The notes under the pieces are model-generated. The model saw nothing but the letters and a program-made list of their open reading frames with translations, searched no databases and was not told the DNA's origin. A DNA stretch of 35,999 bases from Candidatus Aminicenantota bacterium (GTDB lineage Bacteria > Acidobacteriota > Aminicenantia > Aminicenantales > UBA4085): the NCBI GenBank assembly GCA_017883285.1, contig JADGNV010000120.1, positions 1 to 35,999 on the forward strand, in the 5' to 3' direction. Numbering within the stretch: the first letter of the stretch is position 1; each line of letters begins with the position of its first letter. Below, one piece after another: positions 7,997-18,060 of this stretch. Position numbers and translations under genes: made by a program.

Positions 7997-8330
7997 AAAG
8001 CGTCTTCGAGGTGAGTAAGGACGATACGTCCCTCGTCCGGAATCGAAACCGCGATGACGTCGAACCGGCAGGGGGCGTCTTCCAGGCGATGCCGGCAGAG
8101 ATACGCCTGCGCGATCCGGCGCAACTGGTCCCGCTTGGCGGAGGTTACGGCTTCCTCGGGAGGGCCGCATCCCGGGCCGGCGCGCGTTTTGACCTCCACG
8201 AAAACCAGGGTCCCGTCGCGGCCGCGGGCGATGACGTCGATCTCGCCGCGGAGCAGGCGGACGCCCCGGCCGAGGATCCGATACCCGAGTTTTTGGAGAT
8301 GGCGGACGGCCGCCTCTTCGCCGCGCCGGC

Positions 8331-9743
<1,413 letters not shown>

Positions 9744-9753
9744 AACGCGGCCT

Positions 9754-9759
9754 ATTATA
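9754..9759 (-). promoter_or_regulatory. -10 box close to the cysS start
   Basis: A perfect TATAAT on the minus strand at 9759-9754 lies 10 bases before the cysS ATG, so transcription would begin only a few bases upstream of the start codon. The -35 region is poor (TTTCAT at 17 bases). Confidence 0.45.
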
Positions 9760-9875
9760 ATGCTCCGCCCGGGCAAATGAAATAGGGGAGAGAGGCCCGA
9801 TAGGACCGTACCGAAGAGGAAGAATTTCAGGGAGAGAACGCGCGGCGATCCGCAATCTCGGGGCGGTCCGGCAAA

Positions 9876-9905
9876 TTGACCGGGCTGGGGCGTTTGTGCC
9901 ATAAT
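9876..9905 (+). promoter_or_regulatory. Promoter for the lysine-degradation operon
   Basis: TTGACC (9876-9881), an 18-base spacer and CATAAT (9900-9905) give 5/6 and 5/6 matches. The predicted start of transcription leaves a ~35-base AT-rich leader before the ATG at 9948. Confidence 0.6.
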
Positions 9906-9947
9906 TTCATATCATTTTTCTATTTTCCGATTAAACGAGACGCATTC

Positions 9948-11288
9948 ATGACCAACATCATCGGCATCCGCCGCGAGGACAAGAATCCTTGGGAGCGCCG
10001 CGTTCCCCTCATCCCCAGCCACATCCGGGAGCTCATCAAGGTCCACGGCCTCAAGATCCTGGTCCAGCCGTCCCCCATCCGGGTCTTTGCCGACGACGAC
10101 TTCAAGCTCGAGGGAGCGAAAGTGCAGGACGGCCTCGGCCCGGCTTCGATCATCCTCGGGATCAAGGAGATTCCCGACGGCTTGTTCGAAGACGGGAAGG
10201 CTTATGTCTTCTTTTCGCATACGATCAAGGGCCAGCCGGGCAACATGCCCATGCTCCGGATCCTCGTCGAGCGGAAGTGCAGCCTGATCGATTATGAACG
10301 GATCGTGGACGAAAAAGGCCGGCGGCTCGTCTTCTTCGGCCGCCAGGCCGGGGCGGCGGGGATGATCGATTCCCTGTGGGCCCTGAGCCGCCGCCTGAAG
10401 GCGGAGGACAAAGAGAGTCCTTTTGCCCCCATCCGCCAGACCATTGATTACCAGAGCCTGGTTGAGGCCAAGGAGGAAATCGCGGAGGTCGGCGAGCACA
10501 TCAGGAAAAAGGGCCTCCCGTCCGATCTCGTCCCCTTCATCTGCGGGTTCACCGGATACGGGCACGTGTCCCAGGGCGCGCAGGAGATCTTCGATCTGCT
10601 GCCGAGCGACGAGATCGAGCCCAAGGAGTTCGGGTCGTTCATCGAACAGGGAAATTTTTCGCCGTTCCGCGTCTACAAGACCGTCTTCCGCGAGGAGCAC
10701 CTCGTCCGGCCCAAGGACCCGGCCGCGGCGTTCGATCTCCAGAGCTACTACGATCACCCCGAAAATTACGTCCCCGTCCTGGAGGCGTATGTCCGCCATA
10801 TGACTATGCTCATCAACGGCATCTATTGGGCCCCCAAATTCCCCCGTTTCGTGACCAAGGCCTTTCTCCGGGACCTCTTCGGCGGCCGACAGGACCCGCG
10901 CTTGAAGGTCATCGGGGACATTTCCTGCGATATCGATGGGGCGATGGAATGCACCATCCGGGCCACCGATCCCCGGGAGCCCGTCTACGTCTATGATCCG
11001 GCCATGGACGCGGCCCTGCCCGGCGTCCATGGGCGCGGGCCGGTGGTGATGGCCGTCTACAATCTCCCGGCCGAGATCCCCCTCGAGTCCTCCGTGTTCT
11101 TTAGCCAATCGCTCATGCCCTTCATTCCGGGGATTGTCCGGGCCGACTTCGGCGGGTCGTTCCAGGACTGCGAGTTGCCGGCTCCCATCAAAAAAGCGGT
11201 GATCTTGTTCAAGGGCGAGTTCACGCCCGAATATCGATACATGCAGGATTTCCTCAGGACGCCCGCTTCCGGCGAGATGCGGCGATGA
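9948..11288 (+). CDS. Lysine 2-oxoglutarate reductase (LKR half of AASS-type enzyme)
   Basis: The 446-residue protein matches, from recall, the N-terminal half of animal and plant alpha-aminoadipic semialdehyde synthase. It opens with IGIRREDKNPWERRVPLIP, then AYVFFSHTIKGQPGNM, LIDYERIVDEKGRRLVFFG, FTGYGHVSQGAQEIFDLLP and finally a LINGIYW block near residue 290. The fold is the AlaDH/PNT N-terminal domain followed by the LOR domain. It condenses lysine and 2-oxoglutarate to saccharopine with NADPH. The ATG at 9948 gives the conserved N-terminus; the ribosome binding site is weak. Its stop codon overlaps the start of the saccharopine dehydrogenase (ATGA), replacing the covalent fusion seen in eukaryotes. 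Confidence 0.88.
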   Translation: MTNIIGIRREDKNPWERRVPLIPSHIRELIKVHGLKILVQPSPIRVFADDDFKLEGAKVQDGLGPASIILGIKEIPDGLFEDGKAYVFFSHTIKGQPGNMPMLRILVERKCSLIDYERIVDEKGRRLVFFGRQAGAAGMIDSLWALSRRLKAEDKESPFAPIRQTIDYQSLVEAKEEIAEVGEHIRKKGLPSDLVPFICGFTGYGHVSQGAQEIFDLLPSDEIEPKEFGSFIEQGNFSPFRVYKTVFREEHLVRPKDPAAAFDLQSYYDHPENYVPVLEAYVRHMTMLINGIYWAPKFPRFVTKAFLRDLFGGRQDPRLKVIGDISCDIDGAMECTIRATDPREPVYVYDPAMDAALPGVHGRGPVVMAVYNLPAEIPLESSVFFSQSLMPFIPGIVRADFGGSFQDCELPAPIKKAVILFKGEFTPEYRYMQDFLRTPASGEMRR

Positions 11289-12601
11289 ACACCGTCCTGG
11301 TCCTGGGGGCGGGTTTCGTGGCCGGGCCCCTCGTCCGCTATTTCCTGGAAAGGCCCGATGCGGCGGTCCGGGTGGCGGACGTGGAATCGTCCAAGGCGCA
11401 GGCCCTGATCGGGTCCCATCCTCGGGGGAAGGCCCTCTCTCTCGACCTGCAGAACGAGGAGGCTCTTAAAAAGGAGATCGCCGGGGCCGACCTCGTGGTC
11501 AGCCTGGTTCCCTACGGGTTCCATCCCACGGTCGCCCGGCACTGTATCGCCTTCCGGAAGAACATGGTGACGACGTCCTATGCGAGCGACGCCATGAAGA
11601 GCCTCGACGCGGACGCCCGCCGGGCGGGAATCACGCTCCTCAATGAGGTCGGACTCGACCCGGGAATCGACCATATGGAAGCCATGCGGGTCATCGATGA
11701 GATCAAGGCGCGGGACGGCAGGGTCCTCGGCTTCACCTCGTACTGCGGCGGCCTGCCCGCTCCCGAGGCCAATACGAATCCCTGGGGCTACAAGTTCTCC
11801 TGGAGCCCTCGGGGCGTCCTGCTCGCGGGCAAGAACGCGGCCCATTATCTCAAGGACGGCCGGGAGGTCGACATCCCGGGGCCGGAGCTGTTCGCCCATT
11901 ACGAGATGGTCACGATCAAGGGCCTGGGCGTCTTCGAGGGCTACGCCAACCGGGATTCCAGGCCGTACGCCGCGCTCTATGGGATCCCCGAGACGCGGAC
12001 CATGTTCCGCGGGACCCTGCGGTATCCGGGCTGGTGCGCGACTCTGAAGAAGATCGGCGACGTCGGCCTGCTCGATCAGACCGAGCGGGACCTGAAGGGA
12101 ACGACCTACGCCGCCCTCCTGAAATCCCTGGCCGGACTCGCGCCCTTGGGTGACCTCCGGACGGCGCTCGCCGACAAGCTCGGCCTTTCGGCGAAGTCGG
12201 GGATCCTCGACCGTTGGGAATGGCTGGGCCTGTTCAATGATGAGCCCATCCCCATGGCCCGGGGTTCGGCCCTGGACGTCCTCGAGCATCTCATGCTCCG
12301 CAAGCTCCGCTATGCGGAAGGCGAACGGGACATGATCGTCCTCCGGCATGCCTTCCGCTACGCCGGCCCCGACGGCCGGGAAAAATCGGTCACCTCGACC
12401 CTCATCGATTATGGGATTCCGGGCGGCGATTCCGCCATGGCCCGGATGGTGGGATTTCCGGCGGCGGCGGGCGCGCGCCTCCTCCTCGAAGGGAAGATCA
12501 GCCGGAAAGGCGTCTGCCTCCCGGTTCATTCCGAGATTTACGGGCCGATCCTTCGAGAGCTCGGGGGCCGCGGGATTATCTTTCGGGAGGACGAGGGCTG
12601 A
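11285..12601 (+). CDS. Saccharopine dehydrogenase, glutamate-forming (SDH half of AASS-type enzyme)
   Basis: The 438-residue NAD-linked enzyme splits saccharopine into glutamate and aminoadipate semialdehyde. It begins with a Rossmann motif, VLVLGAGFVAGPLVRYF. It also carries LGLDPGIDHMEA-type residues (ELGLDPGxDHM in eukaryotes), SYCGGLPAPEANTNPWGYKF, ANRDSRPYAALYGI, WLGLFNDEP and the C-terminal EIYGPILREL. The order matches the C-terminal half of animal AASS closely. Start ATG overlaps the LKR stop by four bases, so the two subunits are translationally coupled and probably form a complex. The Memo-family gene follows 28 bases on. Confidence 0.9.
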   Translation: MNTVLVLGAGFVAGPLVRYFLERPDAAVRVADVESSKAQALIGSHPRGKALSLDLQNEEALKKEIAGADLVVSLVPYGFHPTVARHCIAFRKNMVTTSYASDAMKSLDADARRAGITLLNEVGLDPGIDHMEAMRVIDEIKARDGRVLGFTSYCGGLPAPEANTNPWGYKFSWSPRGVLLAGKNAAHYLKDGREVDIPGPELFAHYEMVTIKGLGVFEGYANRDSRPYAALYGIPETRTMFRGTLRYPGWCATLKKIGDVGLLDQTERDLKGTTYAALLKSLAGLAPLGDLRTALADKLGLSAKSGILDRWEWLGLFNDEPIPMARGSALDVLEHLMLRKLRYAEGERDMIVLRHAFRYAGPDGREKSVTSTLIDYGIPGGDSAMARMVGFPAAAGARLLLEGKISRKGVCLPVHSEIYGPILRELGGRGIIFREDEG

Positions 12602-12629
12602 CGGGCGGCCCCCGGACAGAGGAGTGGCC

Positions 12630-13436
12630 ATGATCCGAAAAGCGGCGGTCGCGGGCGCGTTTTATCCCGGCCTGGCGTCCGAGCTCCGGCGCGAGCTCGG
12701 CGCGCTGATCGATCCCGCGGCCGACAAGGTCCGGGCGAAGGCCGTGATCTCGCCCCACGCCGGATACATTTATTCGGGCCCCGTCGCGGGGGCCGTATTT
12801 TCCTCCGTGGTTCTGCCTGATACCTTCGTCATTCTGGCTCCGAGCCACCGCCCGATCCGGCCGGTCTTCGCCGTGATGGAAAAAGGCGCATGGGAAACGC
12901 CGCTCGGGGCCGTCCCCGTGGCGGAGGACCTGGCCGCGGCGGTCCTGGCCTTGTCCGAGGATCTGAAGGTGGATCCGGCCGCCCACGATCGCGAGCATTC
13001 CCTCGAAGTGCAACTTCCGTTTCTCCAATATCTCAATCCCCGGATTTCGATCGTCCCCATCGCCGTCTCGTACCTCGCGACCTACCGCCAGCTCGAAGAC
13101 CTCGGCCGGGCCGTCGCGGCCGGCATCACCGGTCTGGGACGGGACGTCCTCGTGATCGCCAGCACGGACATGAGCCATTACATCAGCCGCGAGGAGGCGG
13201 AAGCCCGGGACGCCCTGGCCCTCCGCCGGATTCTGGCCCTCGATCCGCAGGGCCTCTTTGACGTGGTGAAGGCCGAGGGCCTCAGCATGTGCGGCTTCCA
13301 GCCCACGGCGGCCGCGCTCGTCGCGGCGAAAGCCCTCGGGGCGGTGAAGGCGGAGCTCGTGAAGTACGCCACTTCGGGCGACCGCACCGGCGATGATCGC
13401 GAGGTTGTCGCGTACGCCGGCCTGCGAATTTTCTGA
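12630..13436 (+). CDS. Memo-family protein (AmmeMemoRadiSam system protein B)
   Basis: The 268-residue protein has the Memo fold, related to class III extradiol dioxygenases. KAAVAGAFYPG opens it; PHAGYIYSGPVAG (H43) and LAPSHRPIRP (H73) give metal-site histidines; REHSLEVQLPFLQ, STDMSHYISREEA and SMCGFQP follow in family order. GGAG lies seven bases before the ATG. Members usually sit with an AMMECR1-domain protein and a radical-SAM enzyme, but neither is present here. It follows the saccharopine dehydrogenase at 28 bases in the same direction, so it may be part of that transcript. The biochemical reaction is unknown for the family. Confidence 0.9.
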   Translation: MIRKAAVAGAFYPGLASELRRELGALIDPAADKVRAKAVISPHAGYIYSGPVAGAVFSSVVLPDTFVILAPSHRPIRPVFAVMEKGAWETPLGAVPVAEDLAAAVLALSEDLKVDPAAHDREHSLEVQLPFLQYLNPRISIVPIAVSYLATYRQLEDLGRAVAAGITGLGRDVLVIASTDMSHYISREEAEARDALALRRILALDPQGLFDVVKAEGLSMCGFQPTAAALVAAKALGAVKAELVKYATSGDRTGDDREVVAYAGLRIF

Positions 13437-13452
13437 GGCCGCCGTCCGTTCA

Positions 13453-13480
13453 TTGACTTCCCGTCATCTCCCGCTATGAT
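13453..13480 (+). promoter_or_regulatory. Promoter for the hrcA-grpE-dnaK-dnaJ operon
   Basis: TTGACT (13453-13458), 16 bases, TATGAT (13475-13480): 5/6 and 5/6 matches, 18 bases before the hrcA ATG. No CIRCE element (TTAGCACTC-N9-GAGTGCTAA) is present around it, although the first gene encodes the CIRCE-binding repressor. Confidence 0.65.
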
Positions 13481-13497
13481 GTTTTTTGGATAGGACC

Positions 13498-14541
13498 ATG
13501 AAAAATCCGAATCTCCGCGACAAGGACCGGACCGTCCTCCGGGCGATCGTCGAAAACTACCTCAAGATCGGAAAGCCGGTCAGCTCCGGCCTCCTCCATC
13601 AGAAAGGCGCCCTGTCCGACTCGCCGGCCACGATCCGGAACATCATGGTCAAACTCGAGGAAGGGGGTTTCCTCGTCCAGCCTCATACGTCGGCCGGCCG
13701 CATCCCGACCGACCAGGGCCTCCGGTTCTACGTCAACAGCCTGCTCGAAGAGTCGCCCCTCGCCCTCGAGCGTTCCAGTCTGGCGACGGCGGACCTCGCA
13801 GCCCGGAAAGGCGACTTGAATTCGCTGCTGCACCAGGCTTCGCGCGTTCTGGCCGACGAATCCGACAGTTTGGGATTCGTCCTTTCGCCGCGGATCTCGC
13901 GGATCCATTTCCACCACGTCCGGTTCATCAAAATCGCCGAGAGCAAGGTGATGATCATCCTGGTCACGTTGTTCAACCTCGTGCTGACCGAGATCGTCAC
14001 CACGGAGACCTACTTCGACCAGAGCGAACTCGACCGGGCTTCGCAGTATCTCAATCAGGGCTTCCAGGGAAAGACCCTGGCCGCCGTCCGGGAAGGGCTG
14101 CTCGGGGAGCTGTCCCACTACAAATCCAAGTTCGAGCAGGCGTTCAACAAGCTCATGGCCCTGCTCAAGGATTCGATCGTCCAGGAGGACCAGGCCGATC
14201 CGATCATCCTCCAGGGCGCGGCCAAGCTGATCGGCAAGTTCGACGAATTCGACCTCGATCGCCTCAAATCGCTTTTTCAAAACTTTGAAGAGAAAGCCGG
14301 CCTGGCCAAACTCCTGAGCGATTTCATCTCGCTCGACCGGGTCAAGGTCCTCATCGGCCGCGAGTCCAATCTGCCGAGCATCTCCGAGTGTTCGCTCATT
14401 CTGTCCCACTACGGCGACCGGAACCAGGTCCTGGGATCGGTCGGGATCATCGGGCCCAAGCGCCTGCCTTATAAGAAGATCATCCCCCTCGTCGACGACG
14501 TGGCCAAGAAGATCAGCCAGACGATCAGCCATAATTCATAG
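13498..14541 (+). CDS. hrcA: Heat-inducible transcription repressor HrcA
   Basis: The 347-residue repressor has an N-terminal winged helix-turn-helix with SPATIRNIMVKLEEGGFLVQ and the hallmark PHTSAGRIPTDQGLRFYV, then a GAF-like dimerisation region ending in IIGPKRLPYKKIIPLVDDVA. It normally represses chaperone operons by binding CIRCE and is itself kept active by GroEL. I prefer ATG 13498 over an in-frame TTG at 13486 because AGGA lies just before it and the promoter -10 box ends at 13480. First gene of the operon; grpE follows at 15 bases. Confidence 0.95.
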   Translation: MKNPNLRDKDRTVLRAIVENYLKIGKPVSSGLLHQKGALSDSPATIRNIMVKLEEGGFLVQPHTSAGRIPTDQGLRFYVNSLLEESPLALERSSLATADLAARKGDLNSLLHQASRVLADESDSLGFVLSPRISRIHFHHVRFIKIAESKVMIILVTLFNLVLTEIVTTETYFDQSELDRASQYLNQGFQGKTLAAVREGLLGELSHYKSKFEQAFNKLMALLKDSIVQEDQADPIILQGAAKLIGKFDEFDLDRLKSLFQNFEEKAGLAKLLSDFISLDRVKVLIGRESNLPSISECSLILSHYGDRNQVLGSVGIIGPKRLPYKKIIPLVDDVAKKISQTISHNS

Positions 14542-14556
14542 ACAAAGGAACAAAGC

Positions 14557-15246
14557 ATGGACCTTGACACCAAGGACGATAAAGACGCCCGGGCCGCGGA
14601 TCCGGACGCGGGGCGGAAGACCGCGGAGTCCGGCCCCCCCGGGCCCGGCGCTGACGCCGGCGTTCCCGCGGAGGCTGCGGCGGTGCCCAAAGAAGCCAAA
14701 GACGGCAAGAAGGGCCACGATCCCGAGGACTCTCGGTCCCTCAAAGGCAAGCTCAAGAAAAAAGACCACGAGATCAAAGAGCTCCGCCAGGCGGCGGAGG
14801 AGCTCCGCGCCGAAGTCGGGGGGCTCAAGGACCGCTATCTGCGGATGGCGGCCGATATGGACAACCAGCGGAAACGGTTCGATCGGGAGCGGGCCGAATA
14901 CGTCCAGTTCGCCCAGGGCGACCTTCTCAAGGATCTCCTGTCCGTCCTCGACAATTTCGAGCGCGCTCTCAAGATCCGGGACCAGGCGGAGGGGGCCGGC
15001 TTCCAGGAGGGCGTGGATCTCATCGCCAAGCAGCTCCAGGACCTGGTCCGGAAGCGGGGCGTGACCCCGGTCGAAGCCGTCGGCGTGCGGTTCGATCCGG
15101 CCGTCCACCAGGCTGTCCTCACCGAGGAGGCCGAAGGCATCGAGGAGCCGGTCATTGGAGAGGAACTCCAGAAAGGCTACAAGCTCCACGACCGGCTGCT
15201 TCGGCCGGCACTGGTCAAGGTCCGCGTCCCGAAAAGCGGCTCATGA
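14557..15246 (+). CDS. grpE: Nucleotide exchange factor GrpE
   Basis: The 229-residue protein begins with about 60 residues of disordered Ala/Pro/Lys/Asp-rich sequence, then a long coiled coil (about 62-130), and the GrpE core RMAADMDNQRKRFDRE, LLKDLLSVLDNFERAL and GVRFDPAVHQAV. It speeds ADP release from DnaK. AAAGGA precedes the ATG by seven bases. Its TGA overlaps the dnaK ATG (ATGA), so GrpE and DnaK are made in coupled fashion. Confidence 0.95.
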   Translation: MDLDTKDDKDARAADPDAGRKTAESGPPGPGADAGVPAEAAAVPKEAKDGKKGHDPEDSRSLKGKLKKKDHEIKELRQAAEELRAEVGGLKDRYLRMAADMDNQRKRFDRERAEYVQFAQGDLLKDLLSVLDNFERALKIRDQAEGAGFQEGVDLIAKQLQDLVRKRGVTPVEAVGVRFDPAVHQAVLTEEAEGIEEPVIGEELQKGYKLHDRLLRPALVKVRVPKSGS

Positions 15247-16826
15247 AGGCTCCCGTTATCGGCATCGATCTCGGGACGACCTTTTCCTGTGTCGCCTATC
15301 TCTCCGGAGAGCAGGCCCGGGTTATCCCCAATCTCGAAGGGGCGATGACCACACCCTCGGTCGTGGGCTTCACTGCCGCGGGCGAGACGCTGGTCGGAAC
15401 GATGGCCCTCCGCCAGGCCGCCACGAATCCGGAGCGGACGCTCCACGCCGTCAAGCGCCTGATCGGGCGGAAATTCGAGGACAAGGTCGTCCAGGCCGCC
15501 CGGAAGCGCCTGCCCTACAAGCTCGCCGCCGCGGCGAACGGCGATGTCGTCATCGACGCCGCGGGGCGGCTCATCACGCCCCAGGAAGTCTCCGCCCTGA
15601 TCCTGGGCTATCTCAAGGCGTGCGCCGAGGCTTACCTCGGCGGCGAGGTCGCCGACGCGGTCATCACGGTCCCGGCCCACTTCAGCGAGCCGCAGCGCCA
15701 GGCGACGAAGGACGCGGCCGTCATCGCCGGTCTGAACGTGCTCCGCGTCATCAATGAGCCCACGGCCGCGAGCCTGGCCTTCGGCCTGAACCGGGGGGCG
15801 AACGGCACATCGGCCGTCTTCGACATGGGCGGCGGGACGTTCGACATCACCCTTCTCGAAAAGAGCGGCGGTGTCTTCCAGGTCCTGGCGACGAACGGCG
15901 ATTCCTACCTCGGCGGCGAGGATTTCGACCAGCGGATCGTGGACTGGGTCCTCGAGGCGCTGCGGAAGGAGCAGGGCGTCGATCTCGACGGCGACACGTA
16001 CGCCCGACAGCGCATCCGCGAAGCCGCGGAGAAGGCCAAGTGCGAGCTGTCGTTCACCGCCGAGACCGAGATCAACCTCCCGTTTATCGCCTCGACGGCC
16101 TCAGGCTCGAAGCATTTCCGGAAAGAGCTCCGCCGCGCCGTCCTGGAGGACCTGACCCGGGACCTCGTGGACCGGGCGTTCCCGCTCGTCGAGAGGACGT
16201 TCGCCGAGAGCAAGCTCCGGCCGTCCGAAATCGATTCGGTCCTGCTCGTCGGCGGCCAGACGCGGATGCCCCTGATCCGCAGGCGCGCGGCCGAATTCTT
16301 CGGACGCAAGCCGTCGGAAGGCGTCAACCCCGAGGAGAGCGTCGCCCTCGGGGCGGCCGTCCAGTCCGGAATCCTGGAGAGCCGCTTCAAGGACGTCGTC
16401 CTCCTGCTCGACGTCACTTCTCAGTCCCTGGGCATCGAGATCGAGAACGACGGCTTCGAGAAGGTGATCGACAAGAATACGACCATCCCCACCAAGCGGA
16501 CCAAGACCTTCACCACCGTCGAGAACAATCAGCGCCTCGTCCGCGTCCACGTCGTCCAAGGGGATGGCCCCCGGGCCTCGGACAACGTCTCGCTGGGTAT
16601 GTTCGACCTCCTGGGGCTCATTGCTGCCCCGGCTGGAAACGCGCAAATCGAAGTCACGTTCGAGATCGACGCGAACGGCCTGGTGAAGGTGACCGCCCGC
16701 GACGTCCTGACGGGCCTGGAACAGCAGACCGCCGTCCACCCGTCCTCGGGGCTCAGCAAGCAGCAGGTGGACGGTCTCGCCAAACAAGCGCGGGCGAAAT
16801 CCTCCCGGAAGAAAGCCCATGAATAA
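15243..16826 (+). CDS. dnaK: Hsp70 chaperone DnaK lacking the C-terminal lid
   Basis: This Hsp70 has 527 residues rather than the usual 600-640. The ATPase domain is complete ([14 protein letters not shown] at 6-19, [41 protein letters not shown]). The linker LLLDV and the beta-sandwich substrate-binding domain follow ([47 protein letters not shown]). It ends at [18 protein letters not shown] plus a lysine-rich tail, i.e. within the first lid helix. The helical bundle that closes over substrate and the EEVD-like tail are absent. dnaJ starts within its last codons (8-base overlap) and is intact, so this is not a simple frameshift. Expected consequence, from lid-deletion work on the family: faster peptide exchange and weaker holding. 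Confidence 0.93.
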   Translation: MKAPVIGIDLGTTFSCVAYLSGEQARVIPNLEGAMTTPSVVGFTAAGETLVGTMALRQAATNPERTLHAVKRLIGRKFEDKVVQAARKRLPYKLAAAANGDVVIDAAGRLITPQEVSALILGYLKACAEAYLGGEVADAVITVPAHFSEPQRQATKDAAVIAGLNVLRVINEPTAASLAFGLNRGANGTSAVFDMGGGTFDITLLEKSGGVFQVLATNGDSYLGGEDFDQRIVDWVLEALRKEQGVDLDGDTYARQRIREAAEKAKCELSFTAETEINLPFIASTASGSKHFRKELRRAVLEDLTRDLVDRAFPLVERTFAESKLRPSEIDSVLLVGGQTRMPLIRRRAAEFFGRKPSEGVNPEESVALGAAVQSGILESRFKDVVLLLDVTSQSLGIEIENDGFEKVIDKNTTIPTKRTKTFTTVENNQRLVRVHVVQGDGPRASDNVSLGMFDLLGLIAAPAGNAQIEVTFEIDANGLVKVTARDVLTGLEQQTAVHPSSGLSKQQVDGLAKQARAKSSRKKAHE

Positions 16827-17961
16827 GCGGAACTATTACGAGGTCTTGGGCGTCGAGCGGAACGCGTCAGCCGAGGAGGTCAAAAAGGCCTACCGGCAGA
16901 TGGCCCTGAAGCACCATCCCGACCGCAACGCGGGCGACAAGCAGGCCGAGGAGCGGTTCAAAGAGGCGGCCGAAGCGTACAGCGTCCTGGCCGATCCGGA
17001 GAAGCGCTCGACCTACGACCGATTCGGGGCCGAGGGCCTCCGCGGCGAGGGGTTCCAGGGTTTCAACTCCACGGTCTTCGAGGATTTCGAGGACATTCTC
17101 GGCAACTTCTTCGGCTTCAATTTCGGGTTCGGCGACCTGTTTGGGGCGGGATCCCGTCCGCGCCGCCAGCCGGCCCAGCGGGGGCGAGACCTGGCCCTGG
17201 AGATCGAGATCAGCCTGGAAGAGGCGGCGGCCGGAGTGGAAAAGGAGATCTCGCTTCACCGGGCCGAAGCCTGTCCGACCTGCCGCGGGACGCGCGTCCG
17301 TCCGGGCACGCAGAAGGAGACCTGTTCTTCGTGCGGAGGCCGCGGCCAGATCCGCCACCAGCAGGGTTTCTTCACCGTGAGCCGTCCCTGTTCGCGCTGC
17401 CACGGGAGCGGCGAAGTCATCCCCGCGCCGTGCGATGATTGCCGGGGGACGGGCCACGCGCGCCAGAAGCGCGACCTGAAGATCCGCATCCCGGCCGGCG
17501 TGGACGAGGGATCGCGCCTCCGGATCGCGGGCGAAGGCGAAGCGGGGGTGAGCGGGGCCGAGCCCGGCGATCTCTACACCGTGATCCGCGTCCGGAAGCA
17601 CGAATTCTTCGACCGCGAAGAACACCACCTGACTTGCGAAATCGCAATCTCCTTCGCCCAGGCCGCCCTCGGCGTGACCGTGGAGATTCCGACGTTCGAC
17701 GGCGGCGAGAAGCTCAAGATCCCGGCCGGGACCCAGGCGGGCCAGGTCTTCCGGATCCGGGGCAAGGGGCTGAAGGAGCTGGACAGCCGCCGGCTCGGCG
17801 ACCTGTTCGTCCGGGTCCAGGTCCGCACCCCCGACGACCTGCCCAAGGACCAGAAGGCCCTCCTTCGCCAGCTCGCCGGAATGCGGTCCGAGACCCTGGA
17901 ATTTCTTGATCAGGAGCACGTCCGGAAAGCGAGCGTCCCGAGGAACGAAGGCCGCCGGTGA
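16819..17961 (+). CDS. dnaJ: Co-chaperone DnaJ
   Basis: The 380-residue protein has a J domain ([13 protein letters not shown]..., HPD at 33-35), a Gly/Phe-rich region (about 72-112), a zinc-finger domain with four CxxC units (C152/C155, C169/C172, C191/C194, C205/C208) and the two C-terminal peptide-binding beta domains. The first zinc repeat reads CPTCRGTR instead of CxxCxGxG. It stimulates DnaK ATPase and delivers substrates. ATG 16819 overlaps the dnaK end; the stop overlaps the GTG of a truncated rsmE (GTGA). Confidence 0.96.
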   Translation: MNKRNYYEVLGVERNASAEEVKKAYRQMALKHHPDRNAGDKQAEERFKEAAEAYSVLADPEKRSTYDRFGAEGLRGEGFQGFNSTVFEDFEDILGNFFGFNFGFGDLFGAGSRPRRQPAQRGRDLALEIEISLEEAAAGVEKEISLHRAEACPTCRGTRVRPGTQKETCSSCGGRGQIRHQQGFFTVSRPCSRCHGSGEVIPAPCDDCRGTGHARQKRDLKIRIPAGVDEGSRLRIAGEGEAGVSGAEPGDLYTVIRVRKHEFFDREEHHLTCEIAISFAQAALGVTVEIPTFDGGEKLKIPAGTQAGQVFRIRGKGLKELDSRRLGDLFVRVQVRTPDDLPKDQKALLRQLAGMRSETLEFLDQEHVRKASVPRNEGRR

Positions 17962-18059
17962 CGTCCAATCATTTCTTCATCGCCAAAGCCCGGGCCCAGG
18001 GCGACGTCTTCGTCCTGGCCGGCGGGGCGGCGCTCCTTTCCCATTTCTGGAGCTGGTGA
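17958..18059 (+). pseudogene. N-terminal stump of rsmE (16S rRNA m3U1498 methyltransferase)
   Basis: A 33-codon frame starts at a GTG overlapping the dnaJ stop and ends in TGA two bases before the next gene. Its start, SNHFFIAKARAQGDVFVLAGG, fits the opening of RsmE (HFF...G.....L.G.EAHHL), a gene that commonly ends hrcA-dnaK-dnaJ operons. After the GG the expected EAHHL-xxVLR is blurred to AALLSHFWSW and the knotted methyltransferase body is missing. The most likely history is deletion or replacement of rsmE by the segment carrying the kinase gene. Alternatively it now acts only as a short coupling peptide. Confidence 0.6.
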
Positions 18060-18060
18060 T

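Noticed and set aside
15243-16826. Short dnaK explained by a frameshift
   Set aside because: The frame stays in family sequence to its end and the next gene, dnaJ, starts within the last codons and is complete, leaving no room for a lid in any frame.
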